This document shows positions 1 through 11,387 of a stretch of 64,000 bases of DNA, one piece after another. Position 1 is the stretch's first letter. Every line of letters starts with the position of its first letter. Both the position numbers and the translations under genes were made by a program. The notes beneath the pieces were generated by a model. It did no database searches, was not told where the DNA came from, and saw only the letters and a list, made by a program, of their open reading frames with translations. The stretch spans positions 1-64,000 of the forward strand of contig NW_006920430.1 in the NCBI RefSeq assembly GCF_000344685.1. Reading direction: 5' to 3'. This stretch comes from Gloeophyllum trabeum ATCC 11539 (taxonomy: Eukaryota; Basidiomycota; Agaricomycetes; Gloeophyllales; Gloeophyllaceae).

Positions 1-480
1 TATTTTTTGAATATTATGACTTTGTGCTCCGGAAACATCTCGGACCGTCAAGCACCCTCATGGACTTCTCGGCACCCTCAAGCACCCACATGGACCCACA
101 TGGACCCACATGGACCCACAGACATTACCATTTTTGGCAATATGAAAAGTAGTTTCTTGGAACACTTAGAGACACCATTCATGTCCACATAGCATAGTCA
201 TCCAATATTATTCATCTTATATGATAATGTTGACGAATCAATGCTTGATGCATTCGATAGGATTAGATTACAAGAATCTGGTGTGCTCAGAGAATAATGA
301 AATAGACTTAGGTCATGAAAATAGGGGAGGGAAAGTTATCGTACGCCAATTACTTTAAACGCAGACCTTACAATAGTGGAGGAAGTCTGAGTCAAGACTG
401 TGATCAGTGGAATGTCAACACCGGGCTTTCATGTGCTGCACTGGGTAACGAGAAAATCTCGTAAACACTTGAATAGCGCC
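1..480. other. non-genic left flank with a 10-bp tandem repeat
   Basis: No convincing coding signal. A short 10-bp tandem repeat (unit TGGACCCACA, three exact units plus a partial one) lies at about 85-120. The rest is AT-rich and leads into the satellite array. Confidence 0.6.
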
Positions 481-3415
481 AGCTTGTGGGGGAAAGCCGT
501 AGAAAGTGAACGGAGGACCCTGGGGTGTTCGGTGGCTACTGAAAGCGACTCGTAATGGCTGGAATAGGGGAGTGCAACAAGCTCCATCACAGTCGCTTCA
601 ATCCCAACTGAGATATCGCTTGATCACGTTTAATTCCAAGTCAAAATCCGTAGAAAGTGAACGGAGGACTCTGGCGTGTTCGGTGGATACTGAAAGCGAC
701 TCGTAATGGCTGGAATAGGGGAGTACAACAATCCCCATCACAGTCGCTTCAGTTCTCATGGAGTATTCACTTGATCACATTTAACTCGAAGTCGAAATCT
801 GCAGAATGTGAACCGAGCACCCTGGCGTGTTCGGTGGATACTGAAGGCGACTCGTAATGGCTGGAATAGGGGAGTGCAACAAGCTCCATCACAGTCGCTT
901 CAATCCTGACTGAGATATCGCTTGATCACGTTTAATTCCAAGTCAAAATCCGTAGAAAGTGAACGGAGGACCCTGGCGTGTTCGGTGGATACTGAAAGCG
1001 ACTCGTAATGGCTGGAATATGGGAGTACAACAAGCCCCGTCACAGTCGCTTCAATTCTCATGGAGTATTCACTTGAGCACATTTAACTCCAAGTCAAAAT
1101 CCGTAGAAAGTGAACGGAGGACCCTGGCGTGTTCGGTGAATAATGAAAGCAACTCGTAATGGCTGGAATAGGGGAGTACAACAAGGGTCGGTTCAGTCGG
1201 TTGACTCCTGACTGAGTTATCACTTGATCACATTTAACTCCAAGTCAAAATCTGTAGAAAGTGAACAGAGTACCCTGGCGTGTTCCGTGGATACTAAAGG
1301 CGACTCATAATGGGTGGAATAGCTGGTCACAACAATCCCCATCACAGTCGCTCCACTTTGGAGTGAGTAGTCACTTGAATGCATTTAATTACTGGTCGAA
1401 ATCCATAGAGAGTGAATGGAGGACTCTGGCATGTTTAGTGGATACTGAAAGGGACTCGTAATGGTTTGTATTGGGGGGTGCAACAATCCCTATCACTGTC
1501 GCTTCAGTTCTCATGGAGTAATCACTTGGTCACATTTATTTCCTAAGCAAGATCCGTGAAAAGTGAACAGAGGACCCTGGCATGTTCAGTGGATACTGAA
1601 AGCAACTAGTAATAGCTGGAATGGGGGAGTACAACCAGCTGCGTTTGAGTCGCTTCAATTCTGAGTCAGTAATCACTTGATCACATTTAATCATGACTCA
1701 AAATCTGTAGAATGTGAACGGCGGACTCTGGGGTGTTTGGTGGATATTGAAAGGGACTCGGAATGGTTGGAGTAGATGAGGCCAACAATCCCCATCCCAG
1801 TTGCTTCAATTCTGACTCATTTATCATTTGATCACATTTAATTGCTGGTCGTAATCGATGGAACGTGAACAGTGGACTCTGGCATGCTTGGTGGATACTG
1901 AGAGGCACTCGTGATCATTTAGATTGGGGAGCGCAACAATGCCCATCACAGTCGCTCCACTTCTGAGTGAGTAATCACTTGGTATATTTAATTACCAGTT
2001 GAAATCCATGGAATGTGAACGATGCACTCTGACATGTTCGGGGATACTGAAAGGGACTCGTGATGGCCAGAATGGGGGAGGAAAACAATCCCAATCACAG
2101 TCGCTTCACGTCTGAGTCAGGAATTGCTTGATGAGGTATAATTGCAAGGCGAAATCCATGGAAACCCAACGATGGAGTCTGGCGGAGTACGGTGGGTACT
2201 GAATCAGACTCGTAATGGATGGAATAGGGAAGTCCAACAATTCCCATCCCACTCGCATTAGTGTTGAGCGAGGAATCACTTGATCACACTTAGCCACTCA
2301 TTGAAATTAGTAGAAACTCAACGATGGACTTTGGCGAGTACGGTGGGTACTGAATCAGACTTGTAATGCATGGAATAGAGGAGTCCAACAATCCCCATCA
2401 CAGGCGCTCCAGTTCGGAGTCATTAATGACTTGATCAGATATTATTCCAAGTCGAAATAAGTAGAAACTCAACGGTGGACTCTGACCAGTACGGTGGGTA
2501 CTGAATCAGACTTGTAATGAATGGAATAGGGGAGTTCAACAATCCCCATCACAGGCGCTCCAGTTCTGAGCAAGGAATCCCTTGATTACACTTAGCAACT
2601 CATCCAAATCAGCAGAAACTCAATGGTGGACTCTGACGAGTGCGGTGGGTACTGACTCAGACTCGTCATGCATGGAATAGGGGAGTCCAGCAATCCCCAT
2701 CCCACTTGCTATAGTACTGAGCGAGGAATCACCTGATCATGTTTAATCAGTAGTTGAAATCCATAGAATGTGAACTGAGGACTCTGGCATGTTTGGTGGA
2801 TACTGAAGGCAACTCGTAATGGGTGCAATAGGTAGGAACAACAATCCCCATCACAGTCACTCCACTTCTGAGTGAGTATTCACTTGATCACATTTAATTA
2901 CCAGTCGAAATCCATAGAAAGTGAATGGAGCACTCTGGTGTGTTCGGTGGATACTGAAAGGGACTTGTACGTGCTGGAATACGGGAGTGCAACAATCCCC
3001 ATCACAGTTGCTTCACGTCTGAGGCAGGAGTTGCTTGATCAGGTATAATTCCCAGTCTAAATCTGTGGAAACCCAACAATGGACTCTGGCAAGTTCAGTG
3101 GGTACTGTGTCAGGTTCGTAATGAATGGAATGGGGGAGTCCAACAATTTCCATTGCAGTCGCTCCATTTCTGAGTGAGTAATCACTTCATCACATTTAAT
3201 TACCAGTCAAAATCTGTAGAAAGTGAACAGAGGACTGGAGTGCATGAATCTCTGTCACAGTCATTGCATTTCTGTGTCAGGAATCCTTTGATCACATTTA
3301 ATGACCAGGCAAAATCCTTCGAAAGCGAATGGGGTAGTCTGACGTGTTTGGTGAATAACCAAACACATTTGTAATGGCTGGAATGGTGGAGACCATTGAT
3401 CCAGTCCAGATTATT
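480..3415. repeat. 151-bp satellite array, about 19 units
   Basis: A tandem array with a strikingly constant period. The landmark GTAGAAAGTGAACGGAGG or a variant recurs at 499, 650, 801, 952, 1103, 1254 and 1405, each 151 bp apart, then continues with growing divergence to about 3415. The first six or seven units are near-identical and later ones degrade. Short ORFs recur once per unit in shifted frames because 151 is not a multiple of three, so they are not genes. Related, more diverged units reappear at 8155-8750. Confidence 0.93.
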
Positions 3416-3589
3416 GGAGTCTGTGAAATGACCTGTATGCAGGCAACGTATCGAAGTCCTATCCTATAAAGCCACATAAGCGAAGCACCTACCCTTACCC
3501 AAGTTGCAAGTCACAAAATATATTTTATTCTGAGATTTGCTATGGTACAACGGTAGATAGTGGTCCCTACTGTATACTACATCATACAG

Positions 3590-5480
3590 TAATATACAAT
3601 GCACCCGGGCATGGCATCCAAACCGCGGTCGCGGCGCGCGCGCGACTCACAAGAGCTGGGAGGTGACGAAAAAAGAGAAAAGAAAAGATTGAAGAATAAC
3701 TACTCACCCAATCTCAAAGATACTTGGCGCATCGTATTCCTACAGTCATCGTGAGCCAGAATCACCTGCCCTTGAGGCAGGGCGAGGCATTTCGGAGTTG
3801 GCGTGATGCACGACGTCGGCGGCGGTGACGGACGGTTCGCGGCGCAGCCAGCGTTCGCAGAAGCGAATGGTGGCCGGAGAGGGTGGCTGTGAGTGATAAG
3901 AATATGGCCCCGTCAAAACGTGCGAGCTCGCGCGCTTCCCGGGGCGGGCGAGACGGGCATGGGTAGCAGGGGGAGGAGGTACAAACAATTCGATAGAATA
4001 TTAAGTACTCACCTGACGGCAAAACACATATAGAGTCGCGTTCCTACCCCTTGTGCGATCACGATACACCCGCGATTGAAGCGGGGCGTTGCGTTTCGAG
4101 AACGGCGCGAGGGACGTTGGCGGGGAGGGCGAGGGCGACGACGGCGGAGACGACAGTGGGCCAGACAGCGAGTTGAGGTCGGGAGCGCTGCCCACAGGGT
4201 AGGAGAGATGGGGGACGTCAGACGGGGGGCATTTCGGGGCCTTCTGGAGCCGGCGCGAGGGTGGGAAGGGGGAGGTGGGGAGGAGGGCGACAAAAAGTGG
4301 GAAACAATGTCGACGAGGGCGAACGGTTGCGTCGTTCGCCTCTCGCCGATGTCCTGGCACGTGTACCGGCCAGGAACAAGTGTCGGCTATCAAGCGGACA
4401 GCCTTCTGAAGGAGGGACGGGCAGGGAGGGGTTGGGAGGGGAAAAAGAGAAGATCGAAGATTGTGGCAGAAGGGGAGCACAAATGTGTGCACCCCTTTCT
4501 GCCACAGCTTCGTTATGTAGTCCCCAGCCAGAAACGACATCGAACAACAGAACGCGCGCGCGTTCTGGTGTTCGACGTCGGGCGACGCGCGCGCGACGAC
4601 GACGGCGTCGACAGCGTCGACGGTCGTCCTACGGCTCAAAATGCACCTCCTCGCGCTAGTGTAGCACAAGGAGGTGCGTTCCGACCCAAAGACGCCTAGC
4701 TGGCGCCTTCGGGTCCGTCGCAAAATGAGGTTGTAGGGAGGGGGGGCTAAGCCCCGGTAAAATTGAGAATAACTCAACGACGAGACAACGCGCTGCTATA
4801 GCGCGTGTCTCGTCGTCGTCCTGACTCCATGGGGAGTCAGGAAATCGCCTCCCATCCGAAGATGAGAGGCCGGGGAAGCGGGGAGGAAGGGGGAGGGGGG
4901 AGGGAGCAAAAAAACGAAAAACGTGAATTTAAAGAGAACCGCGCCGCCGATTTGCGCGGCGCGGGTGTCGTTCGATTCATGGAGTTGAGGAGAGTCGTAA
5001 ACAACGTCGGAACGCAGAACGCGGCGGCATTCTGCGTTCCGACGTCGGGAGGGGGAGTGGCTGGGCGGCGGCGAGAGCGGCGGGTGTTGAGCGGGCGCGA
5101 CGGCGCGGATCGGTCCCAAATACGAGGGACGGCCTCTCAGAGGTCGTCCACCTGTACGAAAACGTAGCTGAGCCAGCGTGACCCGCCCGCGACCGAGCGC
5201 GAGTTAAACACGCAAGCCCAAGTATTAAACGACAGAACATCGAAGATAAGGAGATTTTACTCACTGTCCACCCTTTGTCCTCATCCCAGTAACCCTCTTG
5301 CATTTAAAAGTCCTCCACCCATTCGGTTTATGCAGCGCAGGAGCGAGCGGCGGCCATGTCGAGCGAGGCGGCGAGAGCCTGTAGAGAGCGAGACGCGGAC
5401 TTAGCGTCTCGCGCGCGTTCGGCTGTTACCGAGCTGCCTTGCTCGGCCTATAGAGCAGTAATTACAACAAATAAAATATG
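3590..5480 (-). repeat. stem-loop-dense GC-rich unit, copy 1
   Basis: First of two diverged copies (second at about 5960-7960) of a long GC-rich unit. It is packed with inverted repeats that fold as hairpins: 4318-4340, 4462-4506, 4535-4580, 4643-4677, 4778-4815, 4820-4841, 4939-4964 and 5004-5045. On the minus strand the copies share intron-like signals: donors GTGAGT near 4013 and 3706, the latter followed by a pyrimidine tract and CAG about 50 nt on. A 258-codon minus-strand ORF (4001-4777) runs through the hairpins to the first donor. Its frame is not conserved internally in copy 2, so coding is doubtful. It may be a spliced structured RNA, a fold-back-type element, or both. I recognise no known family. 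Confidence 0.7.
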
Positions 5481-5603
5481 TCAGTAGATGTTCTCGTACC
5501 CTCCGAGGACATTGAGAGATTTACTGAAGTATACAAAAGAAGTAAAAAAGAGAAGAGAGAGGAAAGTAGAAGGAATGGATATTACAATTAAATTAGGCAA
5601 AAA

Positions 5604-5694
5604 GGGACATCTCCTATCTCTTTTTTAGGGAGGGAATTCGATGCTTAGGACACATCTCCTATCTCTTGCTTAAGGAGGGAATTCGATGCTCCAG
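5604..5694. repeat. 45-bp direct repeat, two copies
   Basis: The segment ACATCTCCTATCTCTT followed by a GGGAGGGAATTCGATGCT-like segment occurs twice with a 45-bp offset (5607 and 5652). It lies between the two hairpin-rich units, just past the tRNA-like segment when read on the minus strand. Confidence 0.75.
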
Positions 5695-5747
5695 CCCAGA
5701 CCGCATCGGCTTTCACGGCTAGGGTTGCATAAATTCTCGTAGAATTG

Positions 5748-5836
5748 GAGCGCCTGGGCGGGAATTGAACGACCGCCCTCTATATCCGCACATAGGCGTG
5801 TCATAGACCGTTAGACCAAATTGGTTAGAGTCCGGG
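5748..5836 (-). other. tRNA-like segment with Pol III A and B boxes (possible SINE head or tRNA relic)
   Basis: On the minus strand TGGTCTAACGG fits the A-box consensus and, about 45 nt downstream, GTTCAATTC fits the B-box consensus. The spacing is that of a tRNA gene. The flanking bases do not form a 7-bp acceptor stem and the T-stem pairs poorly, so a functional tRNA is unlikely. A tRNA-derived SINE or a decayed tRNA gene explains it best. It sits between the two hairpin-rich units. Confidence 0.4.
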
Positions 5837-5959
5837 CCAGCGCGGGAACTCTAAATAGGGTCGGGCCTCACTCGGGACTTGGTCACTTGGAATATATTTA
5901 TTTCGTGCTGGGGGATTATACAGCTGTAGCTACTACATCCCTTTATACACTACAATACA

Positions 5960-7960
5960 TATTAATATATTAGAGCCTCAGATGTGGTAGGTGCACCGTC
6001 ATCTGAGGCCGCGCGCGACTTCGGGGTGGGGGTGTGGCTGGGGACCCGAAAAACAGAAAACAAAAGATAGAAAAATCGGGACTCACCCAATTGCAAAGAT
6101 GCATATAGCATTGTCTTCCTACGACCAGCACGAGACAGGACTACCGCGCGTCTACGCGGTGTGAGCCGTTTCGGCATCGGCGTGATGCACATCATCGGCG
6201 GCGGTGACGGACCGTTCGCGGCGCCAGCAGTGGTCGCGAGAGCGAACGGTGGGGAGAGAGGGTGAATGTGGACGGTAGGAATACGGCCCCGTCAAGACGC
6301 GCGAGAACGCGCGCTCTGCGGGGCCGGCGAGAGGGGGATGGATGCAAGGGGGAGGAGGGCACAAATAAATTGATAGCATATTCAGCACTCACCTGACGGC
6401 AAAACCTCATATAGTGTCGCGTTATTGCCACTCGTGCGATCCCGGAACACCCGCTGTTGAGGCGGGGGGTTGAGTTTTGAGGTCGGCACGAAGTAAGGCG
6501 ACGGGGAGGGTGACAGCGACGACCGCGGCAGCGGCGGCGGTCGAGACAGCGAGCGGCTGCTGGACGCGTTTCCCACAGGGTATCCGTGACGGGGGACGTC
6601 GGACGTCGGACGGTTAGGGGCCGTCCGGAGCCGGCGCGAGGATGGGAGGGGGCAGGTGGGGAGGAGGGCGACAAAAAATGAAATACAACATTGACGAGAG
6701 AGAGCCGCATGGTGGCTCATTCTCGTCAATGTCCCGAAGATCGTAGGAGCCGGGAACAGGCATCCGCTGTCAAGCGGACGGCCTGCTGAAGGAGGGACGG
6801 GCGGGGAGGTATTGGGAGGAGAAAAAGAGAAAATGGAAGATTGTGGCAGAACGGGTGCACAGACGTGTGCACCCCTTTCTACCACAGCTTCGGTAAGTAG
6901 TCCCCGACCAGAAATGACATCGAACACCAGAACGCGCGCGCGTTCTGAGGTTCGATGTCGCGCGACGCGCGCACCGACGACGACGGCGACGAGGGCGTCC
7001 ACGGGCGTCCCACAGCTCAGAACGCACCTCCTCGTGCTAGTGTAGCACAAGGAGGTGCGTTCCGACCCAAAGACGCCTAGCTGGCGCCTTCGGGTCCGTC
7101 GCAAAACGAGGTTGTAGGGAGGGGGGGCTAAGCCCCGGTAAAATTGAGAATAACTCAACGACGAGACAACGCGCTGCTATAGCGCGTGTCTCGTCGTCGT
7201 CCTGACTCCATGGGGAGTCAGGAAATCGGTTCCTATCCGAAGATAGGCAACCGGGGAAGTGGGGAGAGAGGGGGAGGGGGAAGGGGTACAAAAACCGAAA
7301 AACCTACATTTAAACAGAACCGCGCCGCGCGAATCGGCGGCGCGGGTATCATTCGCTTCGTGGAGTCGATGCGAGTCGGACGCAACGTTGAAACGCAGAA
7401 CGCGGCGGCATTCTGCGTTCCGACATCGGGGAGTGCGAGATGGGAGGTGGCCGGGCGTGCGGCGGTTTCGTAGCGGTCGTGCGGGTCCGGTTCGCTCCCA
7501 AAAGCACGATATAACCTATAAAAATGTAATGAAACTGTAAACTGAGTGTTCGGGGCCAGCACGACCCGCCCACGTCCAGACGCGAGGCAGGCATGCCAGC
7601 CCCTTGTATCAACTCATAAAACATCGGATTTCAATGTAATTACTTACCTTTTTACCCTATCCTCTGCTCACAAGCCCTCTAACATTCTTTTACACAACCA
7701 GAGGGACCATTGATGAGTTGTGGAGGAGGCGGCGGCGGCATCGAGAACGTCGAGAGCCGGTAGGGAGCAAGTCGCGGACTTCGCGTCTCGCGCGCGTCGG
7801 CGCGTCTCCGTCGCTGCCTCGCTCGGACTCTAGAACATAGTATAAGGTCAAAGGAACATGTACCCTGGGGTTTTCATACCCGCTGAGTATAATGAGACAC
7901 TTACCGAAGGCCCACGTTGCGTGTGTCGATGACCGCGAGCGACTTTGCACTCGCGCCACC
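5960..7960 (-). repeat. stem-loop-dense GC-rich unit, copy 2
   Basis: Second copy, offset about 2.4 kb from copy 1. A central core (about 7022-7220) is almost identical to 4641-4840. Hairpins correspond position by position (6688-6732, 6842-6886, 6916-6959, 7023-7059, 7159-7196) even where stem sequences differ. Minus-strand donors recur near 6389 and 6080 (GTGAGT) and 7648 (GTAAGT). Acceptor-like CAG sites follow at about 6030 and 6330. A 258-codon minus-strand ORF (6382-7158) has the same start and length as the copy 1 ORF but shifts frame in the middle and again at the end, which argues against a conserved protein. Confidence 0.7.
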
Positions 7961-8154
7961 GCATTCGGATTGCTTACATAAGCCCATGTGCGGACTGCTC
8001 TTCTCTTGACCTGGGCTCATCGAGCCTGGCTCTCACAACAGGATATTTTGCTATACCTATATACTTCTTATGCCCAGGACTATAAATACTTTGATTAATC
8101 CAGTGAAACTGTACCTTTAGCTGTTTCCACTGACTCAACTTGTGTTCAAGTCTG

Positions 8155-8750
8155 TGAAAATTCAATGGTGGACTTTCGCATGTTCAGGGCTAAAGAACAC
8201 AGACCTGTGGGTATTGCAAGAGGGGGAACAACCAACACTGATCAAATTGTCATGTTTTTGAGTCCAGTCGCCACCCAAACAAGTAAGCCAAACAGTGAAT
8301 ATTGGTGCAGGGTGAATGGTGGATGTTGAGGCCTTCGGTGCCTAATGAAACAGGATCAGGGGTGCTGAAATAGTGGGTAGCAAGAAATCCCAGACCAATC
8401 GCATAAGTTTCAGACCCCATCAATGGTCGACCGAGCCAGGCTGCAACCCGACGGAGATCGGTGGAGGGGAATGGTGGACTTTGGGGGGTTTGGTGCTTAA
8501 CGAAACAGGATTGGGGGTGCTGGAATAGGGGGTAGCAAGAACCCCCAGACTGATCACATGAGTTTCAGACCCCATCGATGGTCGACCAAGCCAGGCTGCG
8601 ACCTGACAAAGATTGGTGGAGGGGGAACGGTGGACTTTGGGGGGTTCGGTGCCTAATAAAACAGGATCGGGGGTGCTGGAATAGGGGGTAGCAAGAACCC
8701 CCGGCCCGATCGCATGAGTTTCGGACCCCATCGATGCGCGATCTCTGCCT
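8155..8750. repeat. diverged relic of the satellite, about 155-bp units
   Basis: About four units of roughly 155 bp (GGTGGA landmark at 8460 and 8615). They share the order of sub-motifs with the 151-bp array: GAACGGTGGACTTTGG, then TTCGGTG, then a block close to TGCTGGAATAGGGG, then AGCAA and CCCC blocks. This is the same family, strongly diverged. The hairpin-rich units and the tRNA-like segment lie between the two arrays. Confidence 0.75.
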
Positions 8751-9589
8751 GCCAGGCCCGGCGGCACGAAATCGCCCGCGGGGGGCCGGGGTGCGAGAAT
8801 GGCGGGTCGGCGCGTGCCAAGGTATGCCTCAGCGTGCGCGTAGGCCCACCCCCAGATGGTCAGTTAAGCGTGCCGTTGGTAATTCCCGCGAGCATCGCTA
8901 GGCCGGCCCAGCGACCGTTCCATATGGGTAGGATCTGACTACCATACACGCAGCTCGCAGACAAACCTGTCCCCAGTCAGTGGTAGGCTAACAAAGCTCA
9001 TACACGCTTTTCAGGGCTTGCTACAACAGTCATAATTCCATGAGAAGAGAAAGCGGAGCATAAAGCCAGCGCACACAACCAGTCAATACTGAAGAGCTAC
9101 TATCCCATAGAAACAATGGTTTACATCTTAGCTCATTTAGTTCCTTCCGAAAGCGCAGGATTGCAGAATCTGGGTGGGCATATCACGGACACACTCGAGG
9201 CAAACACGTGTCGCAATTGACTGCTTCCCCTTCCTTTGAGGTCTTCCCGTATCACCTTGACCTTACTCACATGCAATATAGCAATTGCAAAATCAGGCCG
9301 CAAAGCCTCATGCATGCCACATTGCATCAGTTTACTAGGGACGGGAATGAGTCATGGGGTGGGAAAGACAATCCGTCTCCACTGTGCCACGCAAGGCCCC
9401 TCCCCACCGGCCTTCCAGGAAGGACAGCCAAGGTGTCAGAGCGAGGAGGCAAACTTACTTACACTAGCCATGTCCTCAGAGCCTGGTTTGGACGCTGCAC
9501 GCCAACCCTTGGCCACTCACCCAACCAGGGTTGTGCCGACCCTGGCTGTCTCTCCCTCCCCCTAGGGTGGCTCCCCAGGGCCCTAGGGT
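8751..9589. other. intergenic, nothing recognised
   Basis: Mixed-composition sequence between the satellite relic and a minisatellite. The short ORFs here have no recognisable motif and no consistent splice structure. Confidence 0.5.
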
Positions 9590-9885
9590 TGCTTTTTGAC
9601 CCTAGGTGGTCTCATAACCCTAAGAGACTACCAAATGACCTATCCCTATCGAGACTACAGAGTGACCTATCGAGACTGCAAAATGACCTATCGAGACTAC
9701 AAAGTGACCTGTCGAGACTACAATGAGACCTGTCGGGACTACAAAGTGACCTGTCGAGTGACCTATCGGCCTATCGACCTGACCTATTGACCTATCGAGA
9801 CTACAAAATGACCTATCGGGACTACAAAGTGACCTATCGTGACTATAAAGTGACCTATCGAGGTGACCTATCGGGTGTCACACTC
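9590..9885. repeat. 21-bp minisatellite
   Basis: A degenerate tandem repeat of TGACCTATCGAGACTACAAAG, roughly a dozen units with deletions and A/G variants. It ends in a TGACCTATCGGGTGTCAC-like segment. Confidence 0.88.
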
Positions 9886-11387
9886 AATGAGTGACATGTC
9901 ACCCACATTTGAGGTGTGTTATCTCCAGAACGGGTCTGCCGTTTCCTTAGCTTCTTTGCACTTGTTATCTACCCCATACAACCTATCATGTGAGATACTA
10001 ACATCCCCAGAATTATTATTTCCAAAGTTGGGTTAATCCCAACTTTGACTAGTTAAATCCCCAGACATAGCTTCAGATAATTCACGACCGAGGGTCATTA
10101 CGAGCCAACAACGATGAGAAAATAAGCAAGAGGGTAGCTGCGAGGTGCACGTCAAAGGGAGATAAGCTGTGAAAACGAAGGTGAGGCGCGCGTTGGTGAG
10201 CACTTCAGATGCAAATCAGATCCGAGTTTCAAGAGCAAAAGCTTCCGCAACTCGGTTTGCGAGAACACGAGTCTTGAGGGGTTCATAACCTGTAGAAACT
10301 AGAGACAGTGAACCTCAGCCATCTACAACATATAGCAATGTATGTACCTAGAGACAGTGAACCTAATACACTATGTCAGGTACATCAATAGCACTGTGTG
10401 GGTACGAGACTCATCTCAGCCGTCTACAACACGACTGAGGGAAAAGAAGAGGGGACGAGGGGATTACAACTATATATATACCCGAGCACGTCTCGTCACA
10501 GTGAAGTAGGTGAAGTGCTCCTTCACGTGGTATCCTCAACAACTTTGAGAACCGCGCGCCGCGTTGTGTTTCCGCCGCCACCGCAGCGCAAACTTGTGTA
10601 CATGCGGACTGGGAATGAGAGCGCACGGTGTATGTCCGGCGAGGTGGAGGGCGGGGGAGGGCGCGGACGCCTGGTGAGGGGAAGACGGAGCGCGGAGTGA
10701 CGGGTGCGGGGCTGTCTCCGCGACGACGGGTGGACAGTTGCCGGGGACGACGATCGTCAACCAGGGTGCGGAGGGAGCTGCAAACGCACGCAAGCCCGGG
10801 GTACGAGGCGGGGTGCCCGGGGCGGCGACGGGGTGTCTTGATGCTGCACTGTGGACTTGGGCTGGCGAGTTCACAGGCGCGGGGCAGAGCCTCTGAGACG
10901 AGAAAGCGCTTGGATGCACGTTCGTACATAGTAGGGGTGCAGAGACAGGACTGGGAGACGAGGTGGGTCGTGGTGGGTTCGAGGAACGCAGGTCGAAAGC
11001 AGAGTGAATCAGGCGGGCCATAAGAAATGGGTGAGCAGGTGGCAGGAATGAATAAAGAGTCCGTGGAGCGAGCGGAACAGACTAGCTGGGAGAGAACGCC
11101 GGACGAGAGAAGGCAAGGAAAGCTTCCGCACCGCGAAACTGAATTGCTCGCTGAAGCCAAACGCAAGTCTAAAACCGAATAAGGGCGAGCCTGAAACGTC
11201 GAGGGAGCCGCAGGCAAATGGAGAGAGACGCGCCAAGAGGCCATGGGACTCGTCATTTGAGCAGACGCAGGCGACATGACGCACGTTGTCGCCGGGTAAA
11301 CGCAATCCAGCGCAACGTCGCAGGAGGAAAAACGCGGTGAAAATCAACAGAGCGTACACACACCCACGTCGACTCCCTCTGAATAGT
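9886..11387. other. upstream region of the DUF3602 gene
   Basis: No gene recognised. A repeated TAGAGACAGTGAACCT occurs near 10300 and 10350, and a TATATATATA run lies near 10471-10481. GC-rich DNA from 10550 to 11280 has open frames on both strands, but their Ser/Pro/Arg-rich composition looks like a base-composition artefact. Confidence 0.45.

Noticed and set aside
506..1461. Series of 66-codon ORFs with similar peptides
   Set aside because: They are the same 151-bp satellite unit read once per repeat; the period is not a multiple of three and most start with GTG.
5748..5836. Functional tRNA gene
   Set aside because: Boxes are good but there is no acceptor stem and the T-stem is weak.
9590..9885. 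CRISPR-like array
   Set aside because: Units are contiguous 21-bp tandem repeats without unique spacers, and the genome is fungal.
10411..11277. 288-codon minus-strand ORF upstream of the DUF3602 gene
   Set aside because: Ser/Pro/Arg-rich composition, overlapping open frames on both strands and no motif; likely a GC-rich artefact.
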